Assembly: GCF_025143985.1 (NCBI RefSeq)
Contig: NZ_CP083567.1
Span: 242,358 to 306,357 of the forward strand
Direction: 5' to 3'
Length of the DNA stretch: 64,000 bases
Source: Sulfitobacter sp. W027
GTDB lineage: Bacteria > Pseudomonadota > Alphaproteobacteria > Rhodobacterales > Rhodobacteraceae
Positions 25,384 through 34,266 of this stretch are shown here, in pieces; position 1 is the stretch's first letter, and each line of letters starts with the position of its first letter. The position numbers and the translations under genes are program-made. The notes under the pieces were generated by a model. It was not told where the DNA came from, did no database searches, and worked only from the letters and a program-made list of their open reading frames with translations.

Positions 25384-27398
25384 GTTGTTCCTTTCACCAA
25401 AAGCGCATCGGCGATGATCGCCCGGTCTTTTGTACAGATGAGTGGATTGATTTCGATTTCGGCGATCTCGTCGGCATGGTCAGTGACAAAGTTTTGCAGC
25501 CTTAGGACAGCGTCAGCAATGGCATCTATGTTGGCTGGTTCACCACCGCGAAAGCCATCTAACAGGGGGGTTATCTTTAATTGCCCCAACGCATGGCGAA
25601 TATCGGCATCCGTGGTGGGCAGCAGCAAGGATTGACCGTCTTCAAGAATTTCCGTCAGCGTCCCCCCCGCGGCCAAAGTCAGGACAAATCCATGGGCAGG
25701 GTCCGCGACGACGCCAATCAACAACTCTGCGACGGTGCCGGTAATCATTTCTTCTACTAGGAAGGTTTTGGCCTGCATCTCTTGCGCCGCCGCCCCGACT
25801 TGCGCTGCGTCCGCGAGGTTCAGTTTCACCGCGCCGGCCTCCGTTTTATGGGCGAGACCTTCGCCCTTTAGGACCACAGGAAAACCGATCTCTTCGGCGC
25901 AATTGACCACATCCACCCGCCCGACGCCTGCACGGCTTTTGGGGACATCCATGCCGTAGGTCGCGAGGGCCAGTTTGGCATCGCCTTCGATGACGGCGGC
26001 GGTGGTGGCAAAGCTCTGCGCGCGTAACAGGGGCTGATGTTCTAGGCTAACCGGCATGCGTGCTGCGTTGATCGCTTCAAGGGCCGTGCCAAAGTCGCAC
26101 AGCGGCACAATCCCCGCGCCAAGCAGCCGTTTTGCAACCGCTTCGGGAAGATTTTCGACGATGGACCCGACCACCCCAAACGGGCGGCCCGTTTGGCGGG
26201 CCGCGTCCTCGATCGCCTCAATCGCAATCATCCAGTCATCGGCGGTGCAGCTGTCCAAGCGTGGGAAATCAAGCACCACAAGCGTCAGATCGATATCATC
26301 GCCTGTCATGGCCGCGAACACCGCCGTCATGGCCGCCTTATCACGCCAGATTTGCGTGTGGTAATCCAAAGGGTTTGCCAGATTGACCAGTGAACTGAGG
26401 TGCTGCGAAAGTGAATCTGTTTGCTCAGATGTCAGCGGTGGAAACGTCAGGCCATATTGCGCGGCGGTATCAGCCATGACGCTCGCCTCGCCGCCCGAAC
26501 AACTTAAGGACGCAATTCGCGCCCCGGACAGGCGTCCATGGCAGTGAAACAGCTTCAATGTTTCAAGCAGTGCGGCGGGGGAGCCGACCCGCGCAATGTC
26601 CAGCCGCGCCAATACCGCATCCGAACCGGCGCTACTGCCAGCGAGCGAGGCCGTATGCGAAATGGTTGCCAGTTGCGATTCCTGCGAACGACCGACCTTC
26701 AACGCTACAATTGGTTTGCCCAACGCGCGCGAGAGTCGCGACAGCTCTTCAAACGCCGCGATGTCACCAAAGCTTTCGATATAAAGCCCAAGGGCCGTTA
26801 CGCGGTCGTCGCGAATGACAGTTTGGGCGATACTGGCAAGCCCTTGTTGGGCCTGATTGCCTGCAGTGATGGTATAGGCGATGGGCAGCCCGCGTTGCTG
26901 CATCGTGAGATTAATCGCGATGTTGGATGACTGCGTCAGGATCGCCACACCGCTTTCAACGGGAACAAGTCCGTGTTGGTCCGGCCATAGTGCTACCCGA
27001 TCCACGGCATTCAGAACCCCGTAGCAATTTGGCCCAAGGATGGGCATGTCACCCGCCGAGGCCAGCAGTTGGTCATTCAAAATCGCGCCGTCGGCTGTTT
27101 CTTTGAAACCACTGGCGAAACACACTGCGCCCCCTGCACCCATTTGGTTTAATTCGCCGATCAGACCGATGGTGGCAGTACGGTTCACACCGATAAACGT
27201 TGCATCCGGCGCTTCCGGTAAATCAGCGAGCGTATTGAAGGCTGGCAATCCACCGACAAGGTTCTTTTGGGGGTGAACGGGCCAAATCTGACCCTTAAAA
27301 CCGATCTTCTGGTTCTGCTCGATCACGGAGTCACACCATGCCCCGCCACCGACCACGGCAATGGATCGCGGGCGCAGGAGGCGTTCAAGATCACTCAT
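25380..27398 (-). CDS. ADP-forming acyl-CoA synthetase (carnitine/butyrobetaine-CoA ligase candidate)
   Basis: 672 residues from ATG 27398 (SDLERLLRPRSIAVVGGG), with GGCGGGA 5' to it; a longer frame to 27527 lies inside the preceding gene and is rejected. Layout is the fused NDP-forming acyl-CoA synthetase: CoA-binding domain (1-130), succinyl-CoA-ligase-like domain with the phosphorylated histidine in ISHTASLAGS, and C-terminal ATP-grasp (FPVVLKGEGLAHKTEAG). It would activate carnitine, crotonobetaine or gamma-butyrobetaine with ATP and CoA, in the place of the unrelated AMP-forming CaiC of enterobacteria. The substrate is inferred from the operon. Confidence 0.85.
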   Translation of the reverse strand: MSDLERLLRPRSIAVVGGGAWCDSVIEQNQKIGFKGQIWPVHPQKNLVGGLPAFNTLADLPEAPDATFIGVNRTATIGLIGELNQMGAGGAVCFASGFKETADGAILNDQLLASAGDMPILGPNCYGVLNAVDRVALWPDQHGLVPVESGVAILTQSSNIAINLTMQQRGLPIAYTITAGNQAQQGLASIAQTVIRDDRVTALGLYIESFGDIAAFEELSRLSRALGKPIVALKVGRSQESQLATISHTASLAGSSAGSDAVLARLDIARVGSPAALLETLKLFHCHGRLSGARIASLSCSGGEASVMADTAAQYGLTFPPLTSEQTDSLSQHLSSLVNLANPLDYHTQIWRDKAAMTAVFAAMTGDDIDLTLVVLDFPRLDSCTADDWMIAIEAIEDAARQTGRPFGVVGSIVENLPEAVAKRLLGAGIVPLCDFGTALEAINAARMPVSLEHQPLLRAQSFATTAAVIEGDAKLALATYGMDVPKSRAGVGRVDVVNCAEEIGFPVVLKGEGLAHKTEAGAVKLNLADAAQVGAAAQEMQAKTFLVEEMITGTVAELLIGVVADPAHGFVLTLAAGGTLTEILEDGQSLLLPTTDADIRHALGQLKITPLLDGFRGGEPANIDAIADAVLRLQNFVTDHADEIAEIEINPLICTKDRAIIADALLVKGTT

Positions 27399-27408
27399 TC
27401 CCGCCGTC

Positions 27409-28569
27409 CTATGCGCCAAGGGGGCGCAAGAGTTCGCGGCTGATGATGTGGCGCTGGATTTCAGATGTCCCATCCCAAATCCGTTCGACCCGCGCATCAC
27501 GCCAGAAGCGTTCAATGGGGAAATCATCCATCAAACCCATGCCGCCAAAGATTTGCAGCGTGGCATCCGTCACTCGCGCCAGCACTTCAGATGCGTAAAG
27601 CTTAGCACTGGCAATTTCGCGGTTGGCAGGCAGGCCCTGATCCAACCGCCATGCCGCTGCTAATGTCAGGTGCTCTGCCGCATCGATTTCGGTGATCATG
27701 TCGGCAAGCTGAAAGCTGATGCCCTGATATTTGCCAATCTGCTGACCAAACTGTTTGCGTTCAGCCGCGTAGTTCAACGCCATGTCAAAACAACGACGTG
27801 AGCGCCCCACCGACATCGTGGCGACCGTGATCCGCGTGGCGTAAAGCCATTCGTTCATCACTGCAAAGCCACCGTCAACCTCGCCAAGAACCTGTGCATC
27901 CGGCAGACGACAGTTGTCAAATTCGAGGATCATATTCTTGTAGCCACGGTGCGAGACAGATTTGTAGCCGTCACGAATGGTAAACCCGGGCGTGCCGCGG
28001 TCGACCAAGAACGTAGTGATGCGCTTTTTCGGGCCGCGCGGCGTGTCGTCTTCGCCTGTCGCCACAAAGACGATCACGAAATCCGCATGATCCGCGCCAG
28101 AGATAAAATGTTTGGTCCCGTTCAAAACCCAATCACCGCCTTCACGTTTGGCCGAACATTTCATGCCCCGCACATCAGACCCGGCATCGGGTTCGGTCAT
28201 GGCCAAGGCATCCATCTTTTCGCCGCGGATTGCGGGGGTGAGGTAGCGTTCGATCTGGTCCTCTTTGCAGGCCATCAAGATATTCTGAGGCCGCCCAAAA
28301 AAGTGGTTCAACGCCATAGAGCCGCGCCCCAGTTCGCGTTCAACCAGCGCAAATTCAAGATGCGACAGGCCGGCCCCACCGACGCTTTCGGGGAAATTGC
28401 AGGCATAAAACCCAAGATCGATCGTCTTTTGTTTGATCGCTTGCGCAACGTCTTGGGGGACTTCGCCAGTGCGCTCTACCTCGGCCTCATGGGGGTAGAT
28501 TTCGTTTTCGACGAAGGACCGCACGGTGGAGACGATCATCTCTTGTTCTTCAGTCAATCTAAAATGCAT
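27409..28569 (-). CDS. acyl-CoA dehydrogenase, CaiA-like
   Basis: 386-residue flavin acyl-CoA dehydrogenase with the full three-domain fold: N-terminal helical (FRLTEEQEMIVSTVRSFVEN), central FAD-contact region (AMTEPDAGSD; GTKHFISGADHADF), and C-terminal helical domain ending in the conserved IFGGMGLMDDFPIERFWRDA and GTSEIQRHIISREL. In context it would oxidise gamma-butyrobetainyl-CoA to crotonobetainyl-CoA, as the reverse sense of CaiA. It overlaps the carnitine dehydrogenase stop by 1 bp and precedes the ligase by 10 bp. Confidence 0.85.
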   Translation of the reverse strand: MHFRLTEEQEMIVSTVRSFVENEIYPHEAEVERTGEVPQDVAQAIKQKTIDLGFYACNFPESVGGAGLSHLEFALVERELGRGSMALNHFFGRPQNILMACKEDQIERYLTPAIRGEKMDALAMTEPDAGSDVRGMKCSAKREGGDWVLNGTKHFISGADHADFVIVFVATGEDDTPRGPKKRITTFLVDRGTPGFTIRDGYKSVSHRGYKNMILEFDNCRLPDAQVLGEVDGGFAVMNEWLYATRITVATMSVGRSRRCFDMALNYAAERKQFGQQIGKYQGISFQLADMITEIDAAEHLTLAAAWRLDQGLPANREIASAKLYASEVLARVTDATLQIFGGMGLMDDFPIERFWRDARVERIWDGTSEIQRHIISRELLRPLGA

Positions 28570-29987
28570 CAGGTAAGCTCCGGCTTCGGGAGGGCGGCTT
28601 GGGCCGCGATGATTGAGGCGAGCTTGTCACTGACATGCGGGGCAGGGTCGCAGGATTTGCGGGTTTCCAAACTGACGTGCAGAAGGAACTGATTGCAGGT
28701 TGCCACCACATCGCCAGCCGCGTTTTTCAGTTCATGGAACAGCCGCAGCTTTTTACCCGCACCCTCAAGAATCGTTGTGACCACGGTGACGTTGTCGCCC
28801 GCATGGCATTCATTGCGGAACTTGGTATGGGTATCGGCGGTAAAATAGCTGAAGCCGGATTTGATGTAGGCCGCATCGGCCCCGATCATTCTCATAAGTA
28901 CGTCGGCCGCATCTGACCACAGCTGCCCATAGCGGCTTTCGTTCATGTGCCCGTTGTAATCCGTCCAATCAATCGGGATGGCGCGGGCGACAGTGATGAT
29001 GGGTTTGGTAAAGTCTGGGTCAGCTTTGGCCTCAAGGCGGGCGTCATGCGCATTCAACAACGCTCCTGCGCCCCAATCACGGCCTTTCAGGGATCGCATC
29101 ATCGACACCAGATTGTCATCGCGGATGTGTTCAAGTTCGCGGATCGTATATGCGCCTGATTGCTCATCCGATTGGCTGGCGATCATCTGTACCAATTCAT
29201 CGGTAAGCTCAGGCACATCCATCAATTTGGTCCAAGGCCATTGCAGGCAGGGCCCGAACTGTTCGATGAAATGGGCCATCCCAGCTTCCCCGCCCGCAAC
29301 GCGGTAGGTCTCAAACAGGCCCATCTGCCCCCACCGCAGACCAAAACCAAACCGGATCGCATCATCAATTTCTTCGGTCGTGGCGATCCCGTCTTTGATC
29401 AGCCAAAGCGCCTCGCGCCAGACCGCCTCGAGAAAGCGATCGGCAACATGTGCGTCGATTTCCTTGCGCACCTTCAGGGGCTTCATGCCGATCTCAGCAA
29501 GCACCGCATGTGCGCGCGTGGTCGTGGCATCGTCACCGACCAGCTCGATCAGCGGCAGCAAATAGACAGGGTTGAACGGGTGCGCGACGAAAATCTGACC
29601 TGGCCGCAGCGCCCCTTGCTGAAGCTCAGACGGTTTAAACCCTGACGTTGACGACCCGATTAGCGCGTCTTTGTGACAATGGGTCTGGATCTCGTTAAAG
29701 ATCTTGTGCTTCATCTCAAGCCGTTCCGGCGCGCTTTCTTGGATCCAGTCTGCACCTGCGACGGCTTCGGCAATTGTGGGGACGATTTTAAACTGCCCCT
29801 CGGGCGGCAATGCGACCTCGGACAAGGCGGGCAGGGACCGGCGCGCGTTCGCCATGACTTCGCTAATTTTGCGTTCGGCTTCGGGATCAGGGTCAAAAAT
29901 CGCGACCTCCCATCCAGACAAGGCAAACCGCGCGGCCCAGCCGCCGCCAATGACGCCACCGCCGATGATTGCTGCTGTTTTGGTCAT
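28569..29987 (-). CDS. lcdH: L-carnitine dehydrogenase fused to a betainyl-CoA thioesterase domain
   Basis: 472 residues. Residues 1 to about 315 are a 3-hydroxyacyl-CoA-dehydrogenase-like L-carnitine dehydrogenase: NAD motif IIGGGVIGGGWAARF, then QESAPERLEMK, SSTSGFKPSE and HPFNPVYLLPLIE. From about residue 328 (KPIITVARAIPIDWTDYNGH) is a hotdog thioesterase domain. The first part oxidises carnitine to 3-dehydrocarnitine; the second hydrolyses betainyl-CoA formed by the neighbouring cleavage enzyme to glycine betaine. This fusion is known in alphaproteobacteria, whereas pseudomonads keep the genes separate. The start overlaps the cdhC stop by 4 bp. Confidence 0.9.
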   Translation of the reverse strand: MTKTAAIIGGGVIGGGWAARFALSGWEVAIFDPDPEAERKISEVMANARRSLPALSEVALPPEGQFKIVPTIAEAVAGADWIQESAPERLEMKHKIFNEIQTHCHKDALIGSSTSGFKPSELQQGALRPGQIFVAHPFNPVYLLPLIELVGDDATTTRAHAVLAEIGMKPLKVRKEIDAHVADRFLEAVWREALWLIKDGIATTEEIDDAIRFGFGLRWGQMGLFETYRVAGGEAGMAHFIEQFGPCLQWPWTKLMDVPELTDELVQMIASQSDEQSGAYTIRELEHIRDDNLVSMMRSLKGRDWGAGALLNAHDARLEAKADPDFTKPIITVARAIPIDWTDYNGHMNESRYGQLWSDAADVLMRMIGADAAYIKSGFSYFTADTHTKFRNECHAGDNVTVVTTILEGAGKKLRLFHELKNAAGDVVATCNQFLLHVSLETRKSCDPAPHVSDKLASIIAAQAALPKPELT

Positions 29988-30892
29988 CGGGGTGCCTGCT
30001 TTGTCAGGCCAAGCTTTTTGCGCACGGCATCAGGGCCCATAATCGTGGCCCCCAAATTTTCGATGATCGACACGGCACGCGAAACAAGCGCCTCATTGGT
30101 GGCGAGTTCGCCTTTGCCGAGCCACAGGTTATCTTCAAGCCCAACGCGCACATGCCCCCCTGCCAAGACGGATGCGGCCACATAGGGCATCTCATCCCGG
30201 CCAATGGAAAACGCGGACCAGTTCCAGTCGGCGGGGACATTGTTGACCATTGCCATGAAGGTGTTCAGGTCATTGGGGGCGCCCCACGGAATGCCCATGC
30301 ACAGCTGCACCAAGGCGGGCGAGGACAATACGCCATCTTTAACCAGTTGTTTCGCATACCAAAGGTGCCCCGTATCAAAGGCCTCAATCTCCGGCTTCAC
30401 GCCGAGCTCTTCCATACGCGCGCCCATCGTCATTAGCATGCCGGGCGTGTTGGTCATCACATAGTCGGCTTCGGCAAAGTTCATCGTGCCACAATCGAGG
30501 GTGCAAATTTCGGGGAGGCAGTCTTCGATATGCACCAACCGTTCTTCGGCGCTGACCATGTCGGTGGCGTCATTCAGCGGCAGTGGTGCGGACGGCGGGC
30601 CAAATACCATGTCGCCGCCCATGCCTGCGGTAAGGTTCAAGACCACATCGACATCAGCATCGCGGATGCGGTCAGTCACTTCGCGGTAGAGTTTCGGATC
30701 ACGTGAGGGAACGCCGGTTTCAGGGTCGCGTACATGGCAATGCACAATCGCTGCGCCCGCCTTGGCAGCGGCGATGGCCGAATTGGCAATCTGCTCAGGG
30801 CTGCGGGGAACATGGGGTGAGCGATCTTGGCTGCTGCCAGATCCGGTCACCGCGCAGGTGATGAAAACATCACGGGTCATGTGCAGGGGCAT
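29984..30892 (-). CDS. 3-dehydrocarnitine cleavage enzyme (BKACE family, CdhC type)
   Basis: 302-residue beta-keto acid cleavage enzyme (formerly DUF849). Zinc ligands are visible as H51 and H53 in IVHCHVRDPETG, and GWGAPND-like MGIPWGAPNDLN and VRVGLEDNLWLGKGE are family signatures. With acetyl-CoA it would convert 3-dehydrocarnitine to betainyl-CoA and acetoacetate. It is the first gene of the operon cdhC-lcdH-caiA-ligase-caiD, directly behind a 16-bp palindrome. BKACE members vary in substrate; the carnitine dehydrogenase fusion next door decides this one. Confidence 0.9.
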   Translation of the reverse strand: MPLHMTRDVFITCAVTGSGSSQDRSPHVPRSPEQIANSAIAAAKAGAAIVHCHVRDPETGVPSRDPKLYREVTDRIRDADVDVVLNLTAGMGGDMVFGPPSAPLPLNDATDMVSAEERLVHIEDCLPEICTLDCGTMNFAEADYVMTNTPGMLMTMGARMEELGVKPEIEAFDTGHLWYAKQLVKDGVLSSPALVQLCMGIPWGAPNDLNTFMAMVNNVPADWNWSAFSIGRDEMPYVAASVLAGGHVRVGLEDNLWLGKGELATNEALVSRAVSIIENLGATIMGPDAVRKKLGLTKQAPR

Positions 30893-30904
30893 TTTAATAT
30901 CCTC

Positions 30905-30920
30905 TCTGGTTTTAACCAGA
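30905..30920. promoter_or_regulatory. palindrome between carnitine operon and its regulator
   Basis: TCTGGTT-TT-AACCAGA, perfect 7-bp arms, 13 bp upstream of cdhC and 47 bp upstream of the GlxA/AraC-type gene. A likely binding site in the 75-bp divergent promoter region; which protein binds it is not known. Confidence 0.5.
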
Positions 30921-30967
30921 ACACTACACGGATTGATCGGCTGGGATGTGCGGTGTTAGACATAATC

Positions 30968-31915
30968 ATGCGGCAAAAGACAAAATCACCAATTAAGACT
31001 GTAAAAATCGACGTGCTGCTGTTTGATGGATTTTCCAACCATTGCTTGGCCAACACCTTGGAACCATTTCGCGCCGCAAACACTATTACGGGTCGGGCGG
31101 TCTATGAATGGCGCCTGCTGTCTCTCGAAGGTGGTTTGGTGCGGTCTTCAAGCGGGATGCTCGTTGAAACTGAAAATGCCACAGCGATGAAGGCATCGTG
31201 TGATTATCTCATGGTGACCGTAAGCTATGGCCACCTGGCGCTGTGTAGCACTCAGATCCTGTCCACGCTGCGTGAACTTTGCGCAAATGCGAAATGTCTG
31301 GTTGGGCTCGACACGGGTTCTTGGCTGTTGGCGGCGGCAGGGCAGTTAAACGACAGGCCCGCAACCATCCATGGTCATCTGTTCGAAAGCTTTTCAGAGA
31401 CGTTTACGCAGGTAGATGCACGGCAAGAGCGGTTTGTGATAGATGGCAACCGGATCACCTGCGGTGGTGCTATGGCGTCCTTCGACTTGGTGCTTACTCT
31501 GATCGGGGAGCATTGCGGCGAGATGATACGCCTCGATGTTGCGGCTCTTTTTCTGCACCAAACCAATCAGCTATTTGAGGAATCTGACACTAAACCTGTG
31601 CGGTCCAAACTGGTTTCTCGTGCGCTCGTTCTTATGGATGAGAATATCGAAACGCCTGTGCCAATTCCGACAATTGCACGTCACTTAGGGTGTTCGCTGA
31701 AAAGCCTCCAAAGACGGTTCGCACGCAGCTTGAACGCGACGCCGGGCCAAGTCTATCGGCATAGACGACTACTCGCTGTCAGAAGCTTGGTCGAAAGCAC
31801 CAATCTTTCCATTGCTGAGATTGCCACGCGGTGCGGTTACGAAAACGCCAGTTCTATGACACGGGCCTTTAAGACCCAGTTTGGCAAGACGCCGATGGAT
31901 ATGAGAACCGACTGA
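30968..31915 (+). CDS. GlxA/AraC-family regulator, CdhR type
   Basis: 315 residues from ATG 30968. Residues 1 to about 190 are a DJ-1/PfpI-like (GATase1) sensor domain (KIDVLLFDGFSNHCLANTLE), and the end holds two AraC helix-turn-helix motifs (IPTIARHLGCSLKSLQRRF; SIAEIATRCGYENASSMTRAF). CdhR of Pseudomonas, which activates carnitine dehydrogenase genes, has this layout. It is divergent from the carnitine operon with only 75 bp between starts, so it most likely controls it. Upstream in-frame codons run into the cdhC start and are unlikely. Confidence 0.86.
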   Translation: MRQKTKSPIKTVKIDVLLFDGFSNHCLANTLEPFRAANTITGRAVYEWRLLSLEGGLVRSSSGMLVETENATAMKASCDYLMVTVSYGHLALCSTQILSTLRELCANAKCLVGLDTGSWLLAAAGQLNDRPATIHGHLFESFSETFTQVDARQERFVIDGNRITCGGAMASFDLVLTLIGEHCGEMIRLDVAALFLHQTNQLFEESDTKPVRSKLVSRALVLMDENIETPVPIPTIARHLGCSLKSLQRRFARSLNATPGQVYRHRRLLAVRSLVESTNLSIAEIATRCGYENASSMTRAFKTQFGKTPMDMRTD

Positions 31916-31933
31916 TTGGTAACTCTCGGTCTC

Positions 31934-32704
31934 TTATCCCGGCACCCGGTTTTCGAACCGTCGAAACATCAATGCAATGATACCGGCGATGATCATATAA
32001 AATACCGCAAGCAGGATCAGTGGCTCGTACACAATAAACGTATCCGACCGGACGCGCGAGGACACGGCATAGAGCTCAACAACCGTGATGGTCGCGACCA
32101 GAGGTGTGGCCTTGAGCTGCAGGATGGTTTCGCCGCCCAGTGTCGGCAGCACGTTGCGAATGGCCTGCGGCAGCCAGATGCGGCGGAACATGGTGAAACG
32201 CGGCATCCCGAATGCATTCGCAGCTTCAAGCTGACCCTTATTCACACTGGAGAACGCGCCGCGCATGACTTCGCCCTCATAGCCTGCATAGGACAGCGTC
32301 AACGCCAGCACTGCGTAAGGCCAGGCTTGGCGTAAATAGGGCCAGAGTTCACTGCCGCGGATCCACGGGATTTGCGGGAAGAGCGAGCCGAGCCCATAGT
32401 AGAGCAGCCAGATTTGCAAAAGCAGCGGCGTTCCGCGGATGACGGTACAAAATATCCGCGCGGGGGCGGAGAGGTACCAAGGCCCTACGGCCTGCGCGAG
32501 GCCAAGGGGGATGGCTAGAAGAAAGCCCAGCACGCAAGTGACAACCAATATCCAGATCGTGCGCCAGAGACCCTCAAGCGCTAGTGGGGCGTATTCCGGT
32601 ATCCAATCCCACCGCAGCGCTACGGCGCACCAGACCACCGCGCCCAGTAAAAGCGCCAACATGACAATGCGATGGGGCTGCATCAGAGCGCGAATAGGGA
32701 TCAT
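31934..32704 (-). CDS. polar amino acid ABC transporter permease (HisM type)
   Basis: 256 residues from ATG 32704, overlapping the stop of the other permease by 4 bp. About five membrane segments and the ATPase-coupling loop EAANAFGMPRFTMFRRIWLP (EAA motif) are visible; FCTVIRGTPLLLQIWLLYYG is typical of HisM/GlnP permeases. Last gene of the transporter operon. It forms a heterodimeric channel with the next permease for import of a basic or modified amino acid; arginine or methylarginine is suggested by the divergent operon. Confidence 0.86.
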   Translation of the reverse strand: MIPIRALMQPHRIVMLALLLGAVVWCAVALRWDWIPEYAPLALEGLWRTIWILVVTCVLGFLLAIPLGLAQAVGPWYLSAPARIFCTVIRGTPLLLQIWLLYYGLGSLFPQIPWIRGSELWPYLRQAWPYAVLALTLSYAGYEGEVMRGAFSSVNKGQLEAANAFGMPRFTMFRRIWLPQAIRNVLPTLGGETILQLKATPLVATITVVELYAVSSRVRSDTFIVYEPLILLAVFYMIIAGIIALMFRRFENRVPG

Positions 32705-33453
32705 CGGCCCGCTCCTTTCAGCGACGGCTGACCGCGCCGCGCCCATTTTTCGATCCGGGCGAAGACTGCGCCTGAACAGAGCGTTACGATCAAGTAGAGT
32801 GCGCCCGCAGCGAGGAAGAAGGTGAAATAGGCGCGCGTGCTGGCGGCGGCCTGTCGTGTCTCAAGTGTCAGCTCGCTAAAGCCGACGATGGCCAACAATG
32901 CGGTATCTTTTGTGGCAATAAGCCACAGGTTCGCAAGACCGGGCGTGGCAAAAGACATCATCGCGGGGATGGTAACCCGGCGCATCAGCATAAACGGCGG
33001 CATGCCATAAGCACGCGCGGCCTCAATCTGCCCCGGTGGCACGGCTTGGATTGCGCCGCGCAACACCTCGGTGGCATATGCGCCCTGCACCACGCCGAGC
33101 ACCCAGATACCCGCGACCACACCGCTGATCTCGACACGGCCATAGCCCATGGCTTCCGAGATTTTATTGATAAGATCGGTACCGACGTAATAGAGGATCA
33201 GGATCAGCACCAGTTCCGGCACCGCCCGGATCACAGTCGTGTAGACGGCGAGGAGGTCGCGCAGGACCACCCCGCCATAAAGCTTGCCGTATGCTCCGAA
33301 GAGCCCGATCAATAGACCAAAGCCGAAAGCGCCGAACGCGATCTGCAAAGAGTTCGCGAGCCCGCGCAGAAGGTTGCCTCCCCAGCCCGGCGGGCTGAGG
33401 GACAATAGTTTCGCACTTTCGGTCAGACCGAGCGTTTCGAAGAAGAACTCCAC
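32701..33453 (-). CDS. polar amino acid ABC transporter permease (HisQ type)
   Basis: 250-residue membrane protein with about five segments. GLANSLQIAFGAFGFG and TTVIRAVPELVLILILYY are characteristic of HisQ-type permeases, and EAARAYGMPPFMLMRRVTIP is the EAA loop. It lies 9 bp after the binding-protein gene and overlaps the second permease by 4 bp, so the four transporter genes are one operon read leftward from 35082. Confidence 0.87.
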   Translation of the reverse strand: MEFFFETLGLTESAKLLSLSPPGWGGNLLRGLANSLQIAFGAFGFGLLIGLFGAYGKLYGGVVLRDLLAVYTTVIRAVPELVLILILYYVGTDLINKISEAMGYGRVEISGVVAGIWVLGVVQGAYATEVLRGAIQAVPPGQIEAARAYGMPPFMLMRRVTIPAMMSFATPGLANLWLIATKDTALLAIVGFSELTLETRQAAASTRAYFTFFLAAGALYLIVTLCSGAVFARIEKWARRGQPSLKGAGR

Positions 33454-33462
33454 GATACGGGC

Positions 33463-34236
33463 TTACTCAGCGTAGATGCTTGTATCGAAATAGCGCCCGG
33501 TGATCTCTTCGTGGGTGCCATCTTCGAGGATTTTTGCGATGCCCTTGTTCAGGCTTTCGCGCAGCGCATCATCGCCCTTGCGCACCCCGGCGCCGACACC
33601 TTTGCCCAAGATGGCCTCGTCATTTTTGACCGCCCCTTTGATTTCGCAACAAGCGCCAATGTCGGAGTTGACGAAATCAGCCATGGCAATGCTGTCGGCC
33701 TGCGTGGCATCAATCCGACCCGAGACGAGATCCTGATTGGCTTCGTCCTGCGTCTGATAGACCCGGATCTCTGCCGCATCGCCGAAATATTCGTTGGCAT
33801 AGGCTTGGTGAATTGTTGAGGCTTGAATACCGACGATCTTGCCCGCGAGGGACTCGGGGGTGGGCTGAATATCCATCGACTTATCCGCCACGATCACTGC
33901 GGGCGTGTTGTAATAGGGATCGCTGAAATCAATCGTCTTCTGCCGCTCTTCGGTGATCGACATGGAGGCCATGATCGCATCGATCTGCTGGCCGGTCAGC
34001 GAGGGGATGATGCCGTCCCATGCGACAGGAGTGATCACGCAATCCAGTTCGGCCGCAGCGCAAACCGCATTGATCACCTCGACTTCCCAACCTTCCCATT
34101 CGCCAGAGGCATTGAGCGAGGCGAAGGGAGGATAAGGTTCTGCGGCGATGCCGATCTTGACCTCTTCGGCGGCTACGGCACCTGCGCTCACGATGGCTGT
34201 CGCCATTGCGGTCGTCATAAGTTTCTTAAAAGTCAT
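33463..34236 (-). CDS. periplasmic amino acid-binding protein
   Basis: 257-residue solute-binding protein of family 3. A Sec signal peptide covers about residues 1-23 (KKLMTTAMATAIVSAGAVAA, cleaved before EEVKIG). The ligand domain shows YPPFASLNASGEWEGW, IIPSLTGQQIDAIMASMSIT and TEERQKTIDFSDPYY, as in lysine/arginine/ornithine- and histidine-binding proteins. CCEIKGA includes a double cysteine that is unusual for the family. Ligand inferred to be arginine-like because an arginine-catabolic operon is divergent from this one. Confidence 0.87.
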   Translation of the reverse strand: MTFKKLMTTAMATAIVSAGAVAAEEVKIGIAAEPYPPFASLNASGEWEGWEVEVINAVCAAAELDCVITPVAWDGIIPSLTGQQIDAIMASMSITEERQKTIDFSDPYYNTPAVIVADKSMDIQPTPESLAGKIVGIQASTIHQAYANEYFGDAAEIRVYQTQDEANQDLVSGRIDATQADSIAMADFVNSDIGACCEIKGAVKNDEAILGKGVGAGVRKGDDALRESLNKGIAKILEDGTHEEITGRYFDTSIYAE

Positions 34237-34266
34237 GAGTAGTCTCCCTGTTTTGTTTTTGGTGGT

